Assembly: GCA_903945375.1 (NCBI GenBank) | Contig: CAJAVP010000053.1 | Coordinates: 1 to 51,519 of the forward strand | Direction of reading: 5' to 3' | Source of the DNA: an uncultured Methylococcaceae bacterium | Lineage (GTDB): Bacteria > Pseudomonadota > Gammaproteobacteria > Methylococcales > Methylomonadaceae | DNA length: 51,519 nt | In this document: positions 8,201-16,944 of the stretch, piece by piece | Layout of the letters: every line of letters starts with the position of its first letter | Numbering within the stretch: the first letter of the stretch is position 1 | The notes under the pieces: model-generated | What the model was told of the DNA's origin: nothing | Database searches by the model: none | What the model saw: only the letters and a program-made list of their open reading frames with translations | Translations under genes and position numbers: made by a program

Positions 8201-8871
8201 TATTTGCCCCGATAATCGACATCGACTTGCAGGCTATGCGGGTTGCACGATTGAGATGAGCGTACCGTGAAGGCGCCATAGTGCAACAGTCGTTCGTCAC
8301 CAACTCGACAGGCTTCGGCGGCAGAAGGGCGCTCCTGTTCGTAACGCTGCATATTCAGCACAGGATCGGACAAATCACTGTCAGCCGTATCGGTTTTTTC
8401 TGCATAGATATCGAAAGTTTGCAAATAATTTAGAGCGATGTCTATTGCCGGTTGGATTTGTGCCTTGACCGACGGGCGTAAGCTGCCACCATAATCGTCT
8501 AATTCTTCGGGCTGCACACCAATCAACAGCAAATGGCTAGGATAGTGCCCCAGCATTTGCGCCATTGCCAACACCTCCTGAAAACCGGTTTGATGCAGGC
8601 TCATTTTCTTAACGCCAAGAAAATGAGGTACGTCATCGTTGGACACGCATTTCAGCGTCGCAGGTGGCAAACCATAATCGATCGCATCAAAAACGACCAA
8701 CACCTCTGCGTTCTGCACCGGCTCGACCAGATAAACACCTTGCGTACCGCCATCTAACACGTTGACGTTATCTGGGAAACGGTAGTTTTTTTGCAGATGT
8801 TCAATGACACGGACGCCAAAACCTTCGTCTGCCCACAATACATTGCCTATGCCCAGTAGCAAAACGTTCAT
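8197..8871 (-). CDS. hupD: Hydrogenase maturation endopeptidase HupD (HyaD)
   Basis: This nickel-dependent protease removes the C-terminal tail of the hydrogenase large subunit once the Ni-Fe centre is inserted. The nickel ligands line up with the E. coli HybD positions: Glu16 in WADEGFG, Asp62 in VVFDAIDYG and His93 in MSLHQTGF. At 224 residues it is about 25-30 longer than typical HyaD, with the extra length in a polar C-terminal tail. It overlaps hupC upstream (8868-8871) and hupG downstream by ATGA junctions. Confidence 0.93.
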   Translation of the reverse strand: MNVLLLGIGNVLWADEGFGVRVIEHLQKNYRFPDNVNVLDGGTQGVYLVEPVQNAEVLVVFDAIDYGLPPATLKCVSNDDVPHFLGVKKMSLHQTGFQEVLAMAQMLGHYPSHLLLIGVQPEELDDYGGSLRPSVKAQIQPAIDIALNYLQTFDIYAEKTDTADSDLSDPVLNMQRYEQERPSAAEACRVGDERLLHYGAFTVRSSQSCNPHSLQVDVDYRGKY

Positions 8872-9578
8872 GAGTGGTGACTGTCATTTAGAGGTTTATC
8901 GTCTTTAAACGTACGCCAACCGGTCACTATGGTTGGCAAGATACTTTGCCGAGATAATTTTTCTTCGCGTATTGCAACGTAAATGTGGATTAGCACAAAG
9001 CAAACAATCAGCCACATAACAAGGTGATGCCAACTGTGCAGGCTTTGGCTACCACCAAACAGTGGCAACACCCAAGAACTAAACAAGCTGTATTGCCAAC
9101 TGTCCTGTCCTTCGCCTTCGCCGTACAAGGCAAAGCCGGTGATTATCATAAACAACGCGCCCCACACGAAAGCAAAGTGCATCGCCAGCACTGCCAATGG
9201 ATTGTGACCAGTGTATTTGCGTGGTTCTTTAACGAGGAACGCATACCATAAAATTTCTTGACCTACGCCTTGCCAGAAATCCCGTGACAACAGCGGTGGC
9301 ATAAAAAGTTGACGGGCATAATCGTTACCGGCATACGCCCAATACAATCGACCTATCAGCCCGATGGCCAATAAATAACCGGCAGCGAAATGCACGAATC
9401 TAATATAACCCATTACAAAATGAGCAGATGCTTCGCCGCCCACGGAAGGCAGGGGCGAGGCGATTAGATAGCCGGTAACGGCTAATAGGACAACGGCTAA
9501 GGCGTTTAAAGCATGCCATAGACGTACTGGTTTTTCGTAAACATAAACGGCTGGAGTAACAGAAGTAGATTCAGTCAT
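8868..9578 (-). CDS. hupC: Ni/Fe-hydrogenase b-type cytochrome subunit
   Basis: This 236-residue integral membrane diheme cytochrome b accepts electrons from the hydrogenase small subunit and passes them to quinone. Four membrane segments are visible, beginning at about residues 22-42, 57-77, 133-153 and 186-206. Candidate heme histidines include those in RLWHALNAL, VHFAAGYL and SLHSWHHLVMW. The C-terminus ends cytoplasmically. The length and motifs match HyaC/HupC. It sits after hupE and overlaps hupD by 4 nt. Confidence 0.93.
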   Translation of the reverse strand: MTESTSVTPAVYVYEKPVRLWHALNALAVVLLAVTGYLIASPLPSVGGEASAHFVMGYIRFVHFAAGYLLAIGLIGRLYWAYAGNDYARQLFMPPLLSRDFWQGVGQEILWYAFLVKEPRKYTGHNPLAVLAMHFAFVWGALFMIITGFALYGEGEGQDSWQYSLFSSWVLPLFGGSQSLHSWHHLVMWLIVCFVLIHIYVAIREEKLSRQSILPTIVTGWRTFKDDKPLNDSHHS

Positions 9579-9587
9579 GACAATTCC

Positions 9588-10196
9588 TTAGGCAGCAAAG
9601 AGTAGCCAAATACCAATCAAGCCGGTTATAGCGCCGTAGGTACGAATCAAGCCAGCGGCATTGATTCGCTGGGCAAGCCTGCCCATTAGCCAACCGAAAG
9701 CCAGCAACACTGCCGTACCTGACACAATCCCAACAATGTACGCATAGCCCGAAGCGGCAAGTGGTATTTCATAAGCATGTGCCAATCCATGTGTGATGGC
9801 AAAGATGCTAATCGACATCAGAGCTAATACTTTGGGTATCTTTACGATCCCAACGCTTAAGATAATGCCGACCGATAGCAACGAAACCAGTATAGCTGTT
9901 TCTATCATGGCAAACCTGAATCCGATTAAACCCAGTTCTGCACCAGCCGACATGAATAACAAAAACAAAACCATCGAACGTTTGGCAAATCGGTGCTTTT
10001 GCATACTTGCCCATAGTCCTAAGCCCAGCATCACGAGAAAATGATCTAGCCCAAACAAAGGATGCTGAAAACCATAGCCAAAGCCCACGTTGGGCAAAGA
10101 GCCGACATGAGCCGACACCAGCTCGGAAAACGTGAGCAAACTAGCCAGCGATAAATATTGAAATTTTATTCTGTTGATTGTGCTTAAATTCTTCAT
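9588..10196 (-). CDS. hupE: HupE/UreJ family nickel-related membrane protein
   Basis: HupE/UreJ proteins are small polytopic membrane proteins associated with hydrogenase or urease operons, and HupE has been reported to take up nickel. This 202-residue protein starts with a signal-like segment ending in ELVSAH. It carries the family motif HPLFGLDH (the HX5DH signature) at about residues 45-52, then multiple membrane helices. A second histidine cluster, ITHGLAHAYE, lies near 133-142. Its position between hupL and hupC, 9 bp from each, places it inside the hydrogenase operon and supports nickel supply as its job. Confidence 0.87.
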   Translation of the reverse strand: MKNLSTINRIKFQYLSLASLLTFSELVSAHVGSLPNVGFGYGFQHPLFGLDHFLVMLGLGLWASMQKHRFAKRSMVLFLLFMSAGAELGLIGFRFAMIETAILVSLLSVGIILSVGIVKIPKVLALMSISIFAITHGLAHAYEIPLAASGYAYIVGIVSGTAVLLAFGWLMGRLAQRINAAGLIRTYGAITGLIGIWLLFAA

Positions 10197-10205
10197 AACG
10201 TTTCC

Positions 10206-12002
10206 TCAGCGAACTTTGACACGGGTTAATTCAGTACCATCAGGGCTGATGATATGTGTGGAGCACGCCAGACAAGGGTCAAAACTGTGCAGCGTACGCA
10301 AGATTTCCACCGGCTCATCAGGGTTTTCTACTTTAGTGTTCATCAAGGCTGCTTCAAAAGCGCCGATATTGCCTTCCCCATCACGCGGCGAGCCATTCCA
10401 CGTTGTCGGCACCACACATTGATAATTGGCAATTTTAGCGTTTTCAATTTTCAGCCAATGCCCCAATGCACCACGCGGCGCTTCAGTAAATCCAACGCCC
10501 TTGACACTGTTGGGCCAAGTTTCTGGTCCCCATTTCGTAACGTTTGCTGTCGCCAGGTCGCCGGCTTTGATATTCGCCATCATCTTATCCATAAAATAGC
10601 GCATCTTGCCTGCCGCCCATTGCGCCTCAAGTCCACGTGCCGCAGTCCTGCCCAAGGTAGAGAACAAGGCCGTAATGGGCACATCCAGGGTTTTTAAGAC
10701 CATAGTAATTTGCTCGGTGATTTCTTTATTGCCTTGTGCATAACCAATGACATAACGCGCTAATGGCCCAACTTCCATTGCATGACCACGCCAGCGCGGT
10801 GCTTTAATCCATGAATATTTGGCATCTTCATCCAACTCTTCAATATGCGTGCGATCGCCTTTAGTTTTTGGGCCGATACGGTAATTGGGTTCAGTGATGC
10901 CATCCCAAGGATGTAGACCCAATGCTTCATCGGGGTATTTGTACCAAGAGTGTGGGATAAATTCCTTAATTTGCTCAGGATCAGCCAAATCGACCTCATG
11001 GACTTTGCTTAAATCGCCATTGATAATTGCACCGCGCGGCATTAATAAATTCGCCGTCGAATAGTCGTTGGCATTATCAGGAATGTCACCGTAAGACAAC
11101 AGGCTAGTGCCAGATAAGCCGCCACCGTAGAGCCAGCCTTTGTAAGTTTGGGCAATCGCCAGCAAGTCGGGGATATAAACTTGGTCGATAAACGCAATAG
11201 TACGGTCGATAATTGAGGAGACCAGATTCAGCCGTTCCATATTGATTGCGCCGACTGCGCCAACGCCATCAATATTGATCGCACACGGCACACCGCCGAC
11301 CAGCCAATTCGGATGCGGGTCTTTGCCGCCGAAGATTGTGCGAATTTTCATGATGTCTTTTTGGAAATCCAACGCTTCCAGATAATGCGTCACTGCCATT
11401 AAATCCGCTTCCGGTGATAACAAATAAGCGGGATTATTCCAATAACCGTTTTTGAACGGCCCTAATTGTCCGGATTGGACAAATTTAAGTAAACGGTTTT
11501 GTGTGTCACGAAAATAACCCGGAGAGGATTTGGGATTATGCGGTGAAATGGATTGCTGCAATGCGGAAGTCGCGGCAGGGTCAGCTTTCAGTGCATTGAC
11601 AGGATTAACCCAATCCAGCGCGTGTAAATGGTAAAAATGCACCAAATGATCTTGCGTTTGCAGGCTTAATTGCATCAAGTTGCGTATCGAATTGGCGTTT
11701 TCAGGAATCGAAATCTTTAACGCATCTTCCACCGCGCGTACTGAAGTCAACGCATGGGTGCCGGTACAAACTCCACAAATGCGCTGAACAAATGCCCACG
11801 CATCACGCGGATCACGACCTTTCAATATCACTTCAAGGCCACGCCACATAGTACCGCTGGATACGGCATTGCGGATAACATTATCGTCATCAAGATTGAC
11901 TTCACAGCGCATATGACCTTCGATGCGTGTAACCGGGTCGACGACAATACGGCGACCTGCGTCATTCAAATTAAAACCGTTGGGGGTATTAGTGACTGTC
12001 AT
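10206..12002 (-). CDS. hupL: Uptake [NiFe] hydrogenase large subunit
   Basis: This 598-residue catalytic subunit oxidises H2 at the Ni-Fe(CN)2CO centre. The four ligand cysteines are in [11 protein letters not shown] near residue 75 and in DPCLACSTH close to the C-terminus. The precursor ends with 15 residues after that histidine, the expected substrate for HupD cleavage. The length and both motifs match HyaB/HupL of the membrane-bound group 1 enzymes. The start codon overlaps the end of the small-subunit gene by 4 nt (ATGA), so the two subunits are translationally coupled. Confidence 0.97.
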   Translation of the reverse strand: MTVTNTPNGFNLNDAGRRIVVDPVTRIEGHMRCEVNLDDDNVIRNAVSSGTMWRGLEVILKGRDPRDAWAFVQRICGVCTGTHALTSVRAVEDALKISIPENANSIRNLMQLSLQTQDHLVHFYHLHALDWVNPVNALKADPAATSALQQSISPHNPKSSPGYFRDTQNRLLKFVQSGQLGPFKNGYWNNPAYLLSPEADLMAVTHYLEALDFQKDIMKIRTIFGGKDPHPNWLVGGVPCAINIDGVGAVGAINMERLNLVSSIIDRTIAFIDQVYIPDLLAIAQTYKGWLYGGGLSGTSLLSYGDIPDNANDYSTANLLMPRGAIINGDLSKVHEVDLADPEQIKEFIPHSWYKYPDEALGLHPWDGITEPNYRIGPKTKGDRTHIEELDEDAKYSWIKAPRWRGHAMEVGPLARYVIGYAQGNKEITEQITMVLKTLDVPITALFSTLGRTAARGLEAQWAAGKMRYFMDKMMANIKAGDLATANVTKWGPETWPNSVKGVGFTEAPRGALGHWLKIENAKIANYQCVVPTTWNGSPRDGEGNIGAFEAALMNTKVENPDEPVEILRTLHSFDPCLACSTHIISPDGTELTRVKVR

Positions 12003-13078
12003 TGTTGTTCTGCTCCTGATTGTTTGGCGCGATTCAGTGCGGTTAGACCAGCATGTGCGGCAATACCTGCACCGACCAAAGCGGCCGCAGTGCCGCCGAT
12101 GGCATCGGCGTTGGCTTCAATGCCGAATGGGTTAATATCGGTGAGACGTTCATAGAAGCTACCTTTATCCCAAAACCCTTCTTCAGAACAACCGATACAA
12201 CCATGTCCTGACTGAATAGGGAATGATAAGCCTTCATTCCAGCGCACTGTTGAACAGGCATTGTAAGTGGTCGGCCCTTTACAGCCCATTTTGTACAGGC
12301 AATGACCTTGGCGAGCCGCCTCATCGTCCCAGTGCTCGACGAACTGGCCGGCATCAAAATGCGGACGGCGGTAACATTTGTCGTGGATACGTTGGCTGTA
12401 GAACATTTGCGGACGACCTTGTTTATCCAGCGTTGGCAATTTGTCGAAGGTCAGCATATAAGCTACTACGGCGGTCATCACTTCAGCGATTGGTGGGCAG
12501 CCAGGCACTTTGATAATGGGCTTGTTCGCCAAACCAGGCACTTTATGAACGGGTGTGGCTTGGGTTGGATTGGGCTTGGCGGCTTGTACACAACCCCAGG
12601 ACGCACAAGAACCCCAAGAAATGATTGCCTTGCAGCTCTCTGCCGCATATTTGAGCTGTTCGACAAACGGCTTGCCGCCGATAATGCAATACATGCCGTC
12701 TTCAGCCAGCGGCGGATTGCCTTCCACAGCCAGAATATAATTGCCTTTATATTTTTCGACGATCTCATCAATGATGGCTTCTGCGTTATGTCCGGCTGCC
12801 GCCATAATAGTGTCGTCATAATCTAGCGACAACATCGACAATATCACATCTTTTGCTAGAGGATGACCTGAGCGGATAAAGGATTCCGAGCAACACGTGC
12901 ATTCCAAGCCGTGTAGCCACAAGACAGGAATCCGTGGTTTAGTCTCCATCGCGAAAGCAATTTTGGGTGCGAAAACGGGGGCAAGCCCCAATGATGCCGC
13001 AGTCAAGCTACAAAACTTGAGGAAACTACGGCGCGTGATGCCTTGCCTACGCATGACATCGTAAAAGGTTTCATTCAT
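11999..13078 (-). CDS. hupS: Uptake [NiFe] hydrogenase small subunit, oxygen-tolerant type
   Basis: This 359-residue electron-transfer subunit carries three Fe-S clusters. A twin-arginine signal (ITRRSFLKF) and hydrophobic segment end near residue 43, so the mature complex is exported folded. The proximal cluster motif is LECTCCSE and the later motif GSCASWGC. Together these give the two supernumerary cysteines that mark the [4Fe-3S] cluster of oxygen-tolerant group 1d enzymes such as E. coli HyaA. Medial and distal cluster cysteines are in [24 protein letters not shown] and GHGCIGC. A C-terminal hydrophobic anchor precedes the end. It is the first gene of the operon. Confidence 0.97.
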   Translation of the reverse strand: MNETFYDVMRRQGITRRSFLKFCSLTAASLGLAPVFAPKIAFAMETKPRIPVLWLHGLECTCCSESFIRSGHPLAKDVILSMLSLDYDDTIMAAAGHNAEAIIDEIVEKYKGNYILAVEGNPPLAEDGMYCIIGGKPFVEQLKYAAESCKAIISWGSCASWGCVQAAKPNPTQATPVHKVPGLANKPIIKVPGCPPIAEVMTAVVAYMLTFDKLPTLDKQGRPQMFYSQRIHDKCYRRPHFDAGQFVEHWDDEAARQGHCLYKMGCKGPTTYNACSTVRWNEGLSFPIQSGHGCIGCSEEGFWDKGSFYERLTDINPFGIEANADAIGGTAAALVGAGIAAHAGLTALNRAKQSGAEQQ

Positions 13079-13563
13079 TCAGGCTCTCCTGCGTTGTGGG
13101 GCCGCTAAAAACGTTGGTAAATTGTTAAGGGACTTAACCTTTTATCAATCGAAGCGATCGCTAGCATCAACGCCACGTGGAGAACAGCCTAAATTAATAC
13201 TATGGGGATAGAGGACTAGAACCTCATTTCCCCTGTAACTGTTATCCGGTATGCAACAGGTAAGCTGCGACCATAAATAAATACTGCAACATCTATACCA
13301 GATACTAATCGCCTAATAACCTCTGCAATATTAAGGTAAAATAATAGCGAAAGGAGATCCGACAAACTAAATCGATGTTGGTTTTATAACAAATGCAACA
13401 AGAAAGAAGGGGGATTGCAAGAAAGCTGACAGTGACTTGACTACACTGTCTAAATTAACTAAGGGATAAATATGATGGGTAAACGCTGTTAGATGTCATC
13501 AGTAATAAAGCACTCCCCATTCATCAGTATCAAAAAATGATCTTACAGCGTTTTCAATCTCGA
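13079..13563. other. Intergenic region: hydrogenase promoter and end of chemosensory operon
   Basis: This 485-bp stretch has no credible coding frame. It contains the sigma-54-like site at 13285-13300 and a short perfect palindrome GTTAAG-GGA-CTTAAC at 13124-13138. The 7-bp inverted repeat GACAGTG...CACTGTC near 13426-13450 could terminate the cheR transcript. A half copy of the dispersed repeat lies at 13543-13567. Confidence 0.45.
13285..13300 (-). promoter_or_regulatory. Candidate sigma-54 promoter for the hydrogenase operon
   Basis: On the minus strand the sequence reads TGGTATAGATGTTGCA, with GG and GC separated by exactly 10 nt as required for a -24/-12 promoter (consensus TGGCAC-N5-TTGCA). 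It lies about 200 bp upstream of hupS. Hydrogenase operons in several proteobacteria are sigma-54 dependent. The -24 half departs from consensus at two positions (TGGTAT), so this is tentative. Confidence 0.4.
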
Positions 13564-13567
13564 TTAA
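13543..13567. repeat. Dispersed repeat, half copy D at the end of cheR
   Basis: TTACAGCGTTTTCAATCTC matches the arm of copies A-C for its first 19 bases and then diverges. It overlaps the cheR stop codon at 13564-13566. Confidence 0.45.
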
Positions 13568-14424
13568 CTCACTACCGGCGGCTCATGTTTTTGGTAAATG
13601 GATGGGGAAACCATCTGTAACTTGCTGTTGATTCCGTTTAATGATTCTGAATGGCTGATGATGAAATAACCGCCGGGGCGCAGGTGGTGTTGGATACGAT
13701 CAATCAGGCGCTGTTTAGTGGGCATATCAAAATAAATCATTACATTACGCAAAAATATCACATTGAATAACCCTAGCTTGGGCAGCTCATCGTTAAGATT
13801 CGCATACATGAATTTAACTCGACGGCGTAAAGTTGAATTTATCAGGAAAAACCCTTCGTATTCATCCCGGCCTTTCAAACAATATTGCTTTAATAATGGG
13901 CTCGGAATTTTGTCTGCGGCACTCATGGTATACAAACCCTGACGAGCTTTTTCCAGCATTCGCGTAGAAATGTCAGTACCAATGATCTCCCATTGACTGA
14001 ATTTTGAAAATTGGGAGACCGTCAAGGCTAAGGTATAAGCTTCTTCTCCACTGGAGCTGGCTGCACTCCAAAACCGTAGCGGTTGGCTGGGAGGATGGGT
14101 GCGGAGGAAATGCGTAGTGAGAAAATCAAAATGCTGCGGCTCTCTAAAAAAATAGGTTTCGTTAGTCGTCAGTAAGTCAATGGCCATCAATGTTTCGTGT
14201 TCAAATTGCGGTTTGCCCAGCAGGTGGAAATACTCGCTGTAACTGGAGAATCCATAATGACGCAAGCGTTTTTCTAACCGACCGGAAATCAACGCCTGCT
14301 TGTTGTCATTTAAGGCAATGCCGGTCTCTTTGTACAGATAGTCTTTTATCCACAAAAACTCATGTTTTTGCAGTACCAGCGAACTATGCCATTCTGGCTT
14401 AATTGCTACCATGCTCCCTATCAC
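13564..14424 (-). CDS. cheR: Chemotaxis protein methyltransferase CheR
   Basis: CheR uses S-adenosylmethionine to methylate glutamates of chemoreceptors. The 286-residue protein has the N-terminal helical domain with RLEKRLRHYGFSSYSEY and TTNETYFFREPQHFDFL. The SAM-binding domain follows with RFWSAASSSGEEAYTLA, IIGTDIS, FNVIFLRNVMIYFD and LRPGGYFIISHSESL. Length and motifs are standard. It overlaps cheW by up to 26 nt. An ATG at 14412 is an alternative start. No cheB methylesterase is found next to it. Confidence 0.95.
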   Translation of the reverse strand: MIGSMVAIKPEWHSSLVLQKHEFLWIKDYLYKETGIALNDNKQALISGRLEKRLRHYGFSSYSEYFHLLGKPQFEHETLMAIDLLTTNETYFFREPQHFDFLTTHFLRTHPPSQPLRFWSAASSSGEEAYTLALTVSQFSKFSQWEIIGTDISTRMLEKARQGLYTMSAADKIPSPLLKQYCLKGRDEYEGFFLINSTLRRRVKFMYANLNDELPKLGLFNVIFLRNVMIYFDMPTKQRLIDRIQHHLRPGGYFIISHSESLNGINSKLQMVSPSIYQKHEPPVVS

Positions 14425-14956
14425 CCAACGCCGCTTTACTTAAATTTGCCATTTCTTCTACAGACAGCACGCGGTCAACGTTGAGCAAAATGACGAAACG
14501 ATTGTCCCGCCTAGCCATACCGTTGATAAAATCAGGCCGTATACCTGAACCAAAACTAGGAGGCTGCTCGATATCCTGTTGGCTTATTTCGATAACCTCG
14601 TTTACTGCGTCGACGATAATGCCAACATTTTGTTTAGTATCAAGATGTTGGACAATCGTCTCGACGATGACAATGGCAGTACGTTTGACAATTGGCGTGC
14701 TGCCCTTGCCAAAACGGGCAGACAGGTCTACAACTGGAACTACGCTGCCGCGCAAGTTGATCACACCGCGCACAAAGCTCGGCATCATGGGGACTTCAGT
14801 CAATTGCCCGTAATCTATAATTTCCTTAATGTTTAAAATCCCCAAGGCATATATTTCCCCCGCCAAGACAAAGGTAAGGTATTGGCCTGCGCTGGCAGTC
14901 TGTAACTCCCGCTGTACTGCCGGTAGTTTTTCGGTAACCGTTGCGATTGCTGTCAT
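14399..14956 (-). CDS. cheW: Chemotaxis coupling protein CheW
   Basis: CheW is a cytoplasmic adaptor that links the receptor tip to the CheA kinase. The 185-residue protein is one CheW SH3-like domain with YLTFVLAGEIYALGILNIKEII, VRGVINLRGSVVPVVDL, TAIVIVE and VGIIVDAVNEVIEI. A short N-terminal extension of about 25 residues and a short C-terminal tail are normal variation. It lies between the receptor gene (41 bp upstream) and cheR (overlapping). Confidence 0.95.
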   Translation of the reverse strand: MTAIATVTEKLPAVQRELQTASAGQYLTFVLAGEIYALGILNIKEIIDYGQLTEVPMMPSFVRGVINLRGSVVPVVDLSARFGKGSTPIVKRTAIVIVETIVQHLDTKQNVGIIVDAVNEVIEISQQDIEQPPSFGSGIRPDFINGMARRDNRFVILLNVDRVLSVEEMANLSKAALGDREHGSN

Positions 14957-14997
14957 ATTGGGCTCTCTGTGTTTAATTAAACTAATCGGTTAGAACA

Positions 14998-16902
14998 CTA
15001 AAACCGTTCGAATTTGCTTAAATCGTATTCGCTATCAGCTATTTTACGGGCTTGTACAGAGAACGATTGAGTTTTTTCTACTTTTTTCACCGGTCTTGGC
15101 ATGTTGTGTTCAAATGATGTCTTATTGCCATTAATTTTGAAAAAAACCATCAAGCCTTGTAGCTGTTCCGCCTGTCCGGTCATTTCTTCAGCGGTAGCGG
15201 CCAACTCCTCACTGGCTGAGGCGTTTTGTTGGGTGATCTGGCTCATTTGATTCATCGCGGTATTGATCTGATTGGTTCCAGAAGATTGCTCTTGTGAGGC
15301 GGCGGCGATTTCTTGAACTAAATCGGATGTCTTAGCAATACTGGGAACGATTTCGTCCAGTAACTTACCGGCGCTTTCGGCGGTTTTGACGCTGCTTTCT
15401 GCCAACTCGCCAATTTCACGTGCCGCGATTTGACTCCGTTCGGCCAGTTTGCGGACTTCTGCCGCCACAACCGCGAAGCCTTTGCCATGATCACCGGCAC
15501 GCGCTGCTTCAATAGCGGCATTGAGTGCCAGCATATTGGTTTGGTAGGCGATATCATCAATGATACCGATTTTATTGGCGATGTTTTTCATCGCTTCTAC
15601 AGTTTGCCTCACCGCTACACCACCTTCGATGGCTTCTTGAGAGGCTTTACCGGCCATGCCATCAGTAATTTTGGCGTTTTCGGCATTTTGGTTGATGCTG
15701 CCAGCCATTTGTTCGATGCTGGCGCTGGTTTCTTCGACACTGGCGGCCTGTTCACTGGAGGCTTGCGATAGTGATTGCGAGGTTGCGCTGATTTGTTCAG
15801 AGGCATTGCCGAGCTGTTCAGCGGCACTCATAACTTCAGCAATAGTTTGTGAAAGCTTGGCAATGGTATTGTTGACAGTCTCTTTGAAATCACCGAGTTG
15901 GCCTTTGTAGTCTCCTTTGACGGATCGAGTTAGATCGCCTTGTTCAACCAAGGTTAAAATATCTACGGCTTCATTAACCGGCAAAATGATGCCGTCAAGA
16001 ATGTCATTGATGCCTTGTACTAATTTATGGTAATCACCCTGATGTTTGCTGGCATCGGCGCGAACATCCAGTTTGCCTTGGAGGCCTGCCTGCATCAATA
16101 CTTCAGTATCAGCAATTACTGATTTGATCGATAAACTCATATTCTGCATCGCGGTAAGCAATTGACCGGTTTCATCGCTACTCTTTACATCAATAACCGA
16201 TGTTAAATCACCTACAGCAATTTTACTGGCAACATCGACCGCCTGACTTAACGGCTTAGTGATGCTACGGGTAACTAACCAAGCTGCTATCACACTCAAT
16301 GCTAAGGCGATAAACGCAACTAACAGCATCAGGTTGCGGCTGGAATCGTATAACTCAGCCGCCTCTTTGGCACCTTCAGCCATAAAGTCATCTTGAAGAT
16401 CACTCATCGCCTCCAGTAATTTCATGAATGCGTTATTGCTGGGAATAAATTTATCAAACATATAGTCAATCACTTCTTTTCTAGGTTTGCTTTTATCGTC
16501 CAGCAACTGATAGAGCCGATCGTATTTGTCGATCAAGTCTTCACGTTGCTCTTTGATGTTGCTCAGTATTTCTCGCCCTTTTGCGGTGACAATCATGGCA
16601 TCCAATTTATCGAACATAACCTTGTTTTCATCACGGTTACTTTGAATTTCTTGTTTTACAGCTGGAATTTTGACCTCATCAACCAATAGCAGGTTGCGGA
16701 TGAGGCGACCAATATCCGCTGCATTTTTAGTCATGTCGTTAGCCAGTTTAACTTTGACATAACGGTCTTCAACAATCATTCGGGTAGATGCGCTCATGTT
16801 GCTCATATTGCTGATGCCCACACTGACGATAGTGACAAGGAGTGCTAGTACCATTGCGAAACTAAGACTGAGTTTTAATGCAATTTTCATATTGTTAAAC
16901 AT
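14998..16902 (-). CDS. Methyl-accepting chemotaxis protein
   Basis: This 634-residue transmembrane receptor has a first membrane helix at about 8-30. A four-helix-bundle-type periplasmic sensor of about 160 residues follows, then a second helix at about 190-208. A HAMP domain follows, then a second HAMP-like segment at about 280-345. The cytoplasmic signalling hairpin has its tip at [23 protein letters not shown]. No ligand-specific domain such as Cache or PAS is seen, so the stimulus is unknown. No NWETF-type CheR-tethering pentapeptide is present at the C-terminus. It sits between cheA and cheW and is probably this pathway's own receptor. Confidence 0.95.
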   Translation of the reverse strand: MFNNMKIALKLSLSFAMVLALLVTIVSVGISNMSNMSASTRMIVEDRYVKVKLANDMTKNAADIGRLIRNLLLVDEVKIPAVKQEIQSNRDENKVMFDKLDAMIVTAKGREILSNIKEQREDLIDKYDRLYQLLDDKSKPRKEVIDYMFDKFIPSNNAFMKLLEAMSDLQDDFMAEGAKEAAELYDSSRNLMLLVAFIALALSVIAAWLVTRSITKPLSQAVDVASKIAVGDLTSVIDVKSSDETGQLLTAMQNMSLSIKSVIADTEVLMQAGLQGKLDVRADASKHQGDYHKLVQGINDILDGIILPVNEAVDILTLVEQGDLTRSVKGDYKGQLGDFKETVNNTIAKLSQTIAEVMSAAEQLGNASEQISATSQSLSQASSEQAASVEETSASIEQMAGSINQNAENAKITDGMAGKASQEAIEGGVAVRQTVEAMKNIANKIGIIDDIAYQTNMLALNAAIEAARAGDHGKGFAVVAAEVRKLAERSQIAAREIGELAESSVKTAESAGKLLDEIVPSIAKTSDLVQEIAAASQEQSSGTNQINTAMNQMSQITQQNASASEELAATAEEMTGQAEQLQGLMVFFKINGNKTSFEHNMPRPVKKVEKTQSFSVQARKIADSEYDLSKFERF

Positions 16903-16944
16903 AATTTTCCCCTAAATTTTTTACAATTTATTGTGTTTTAAGCA

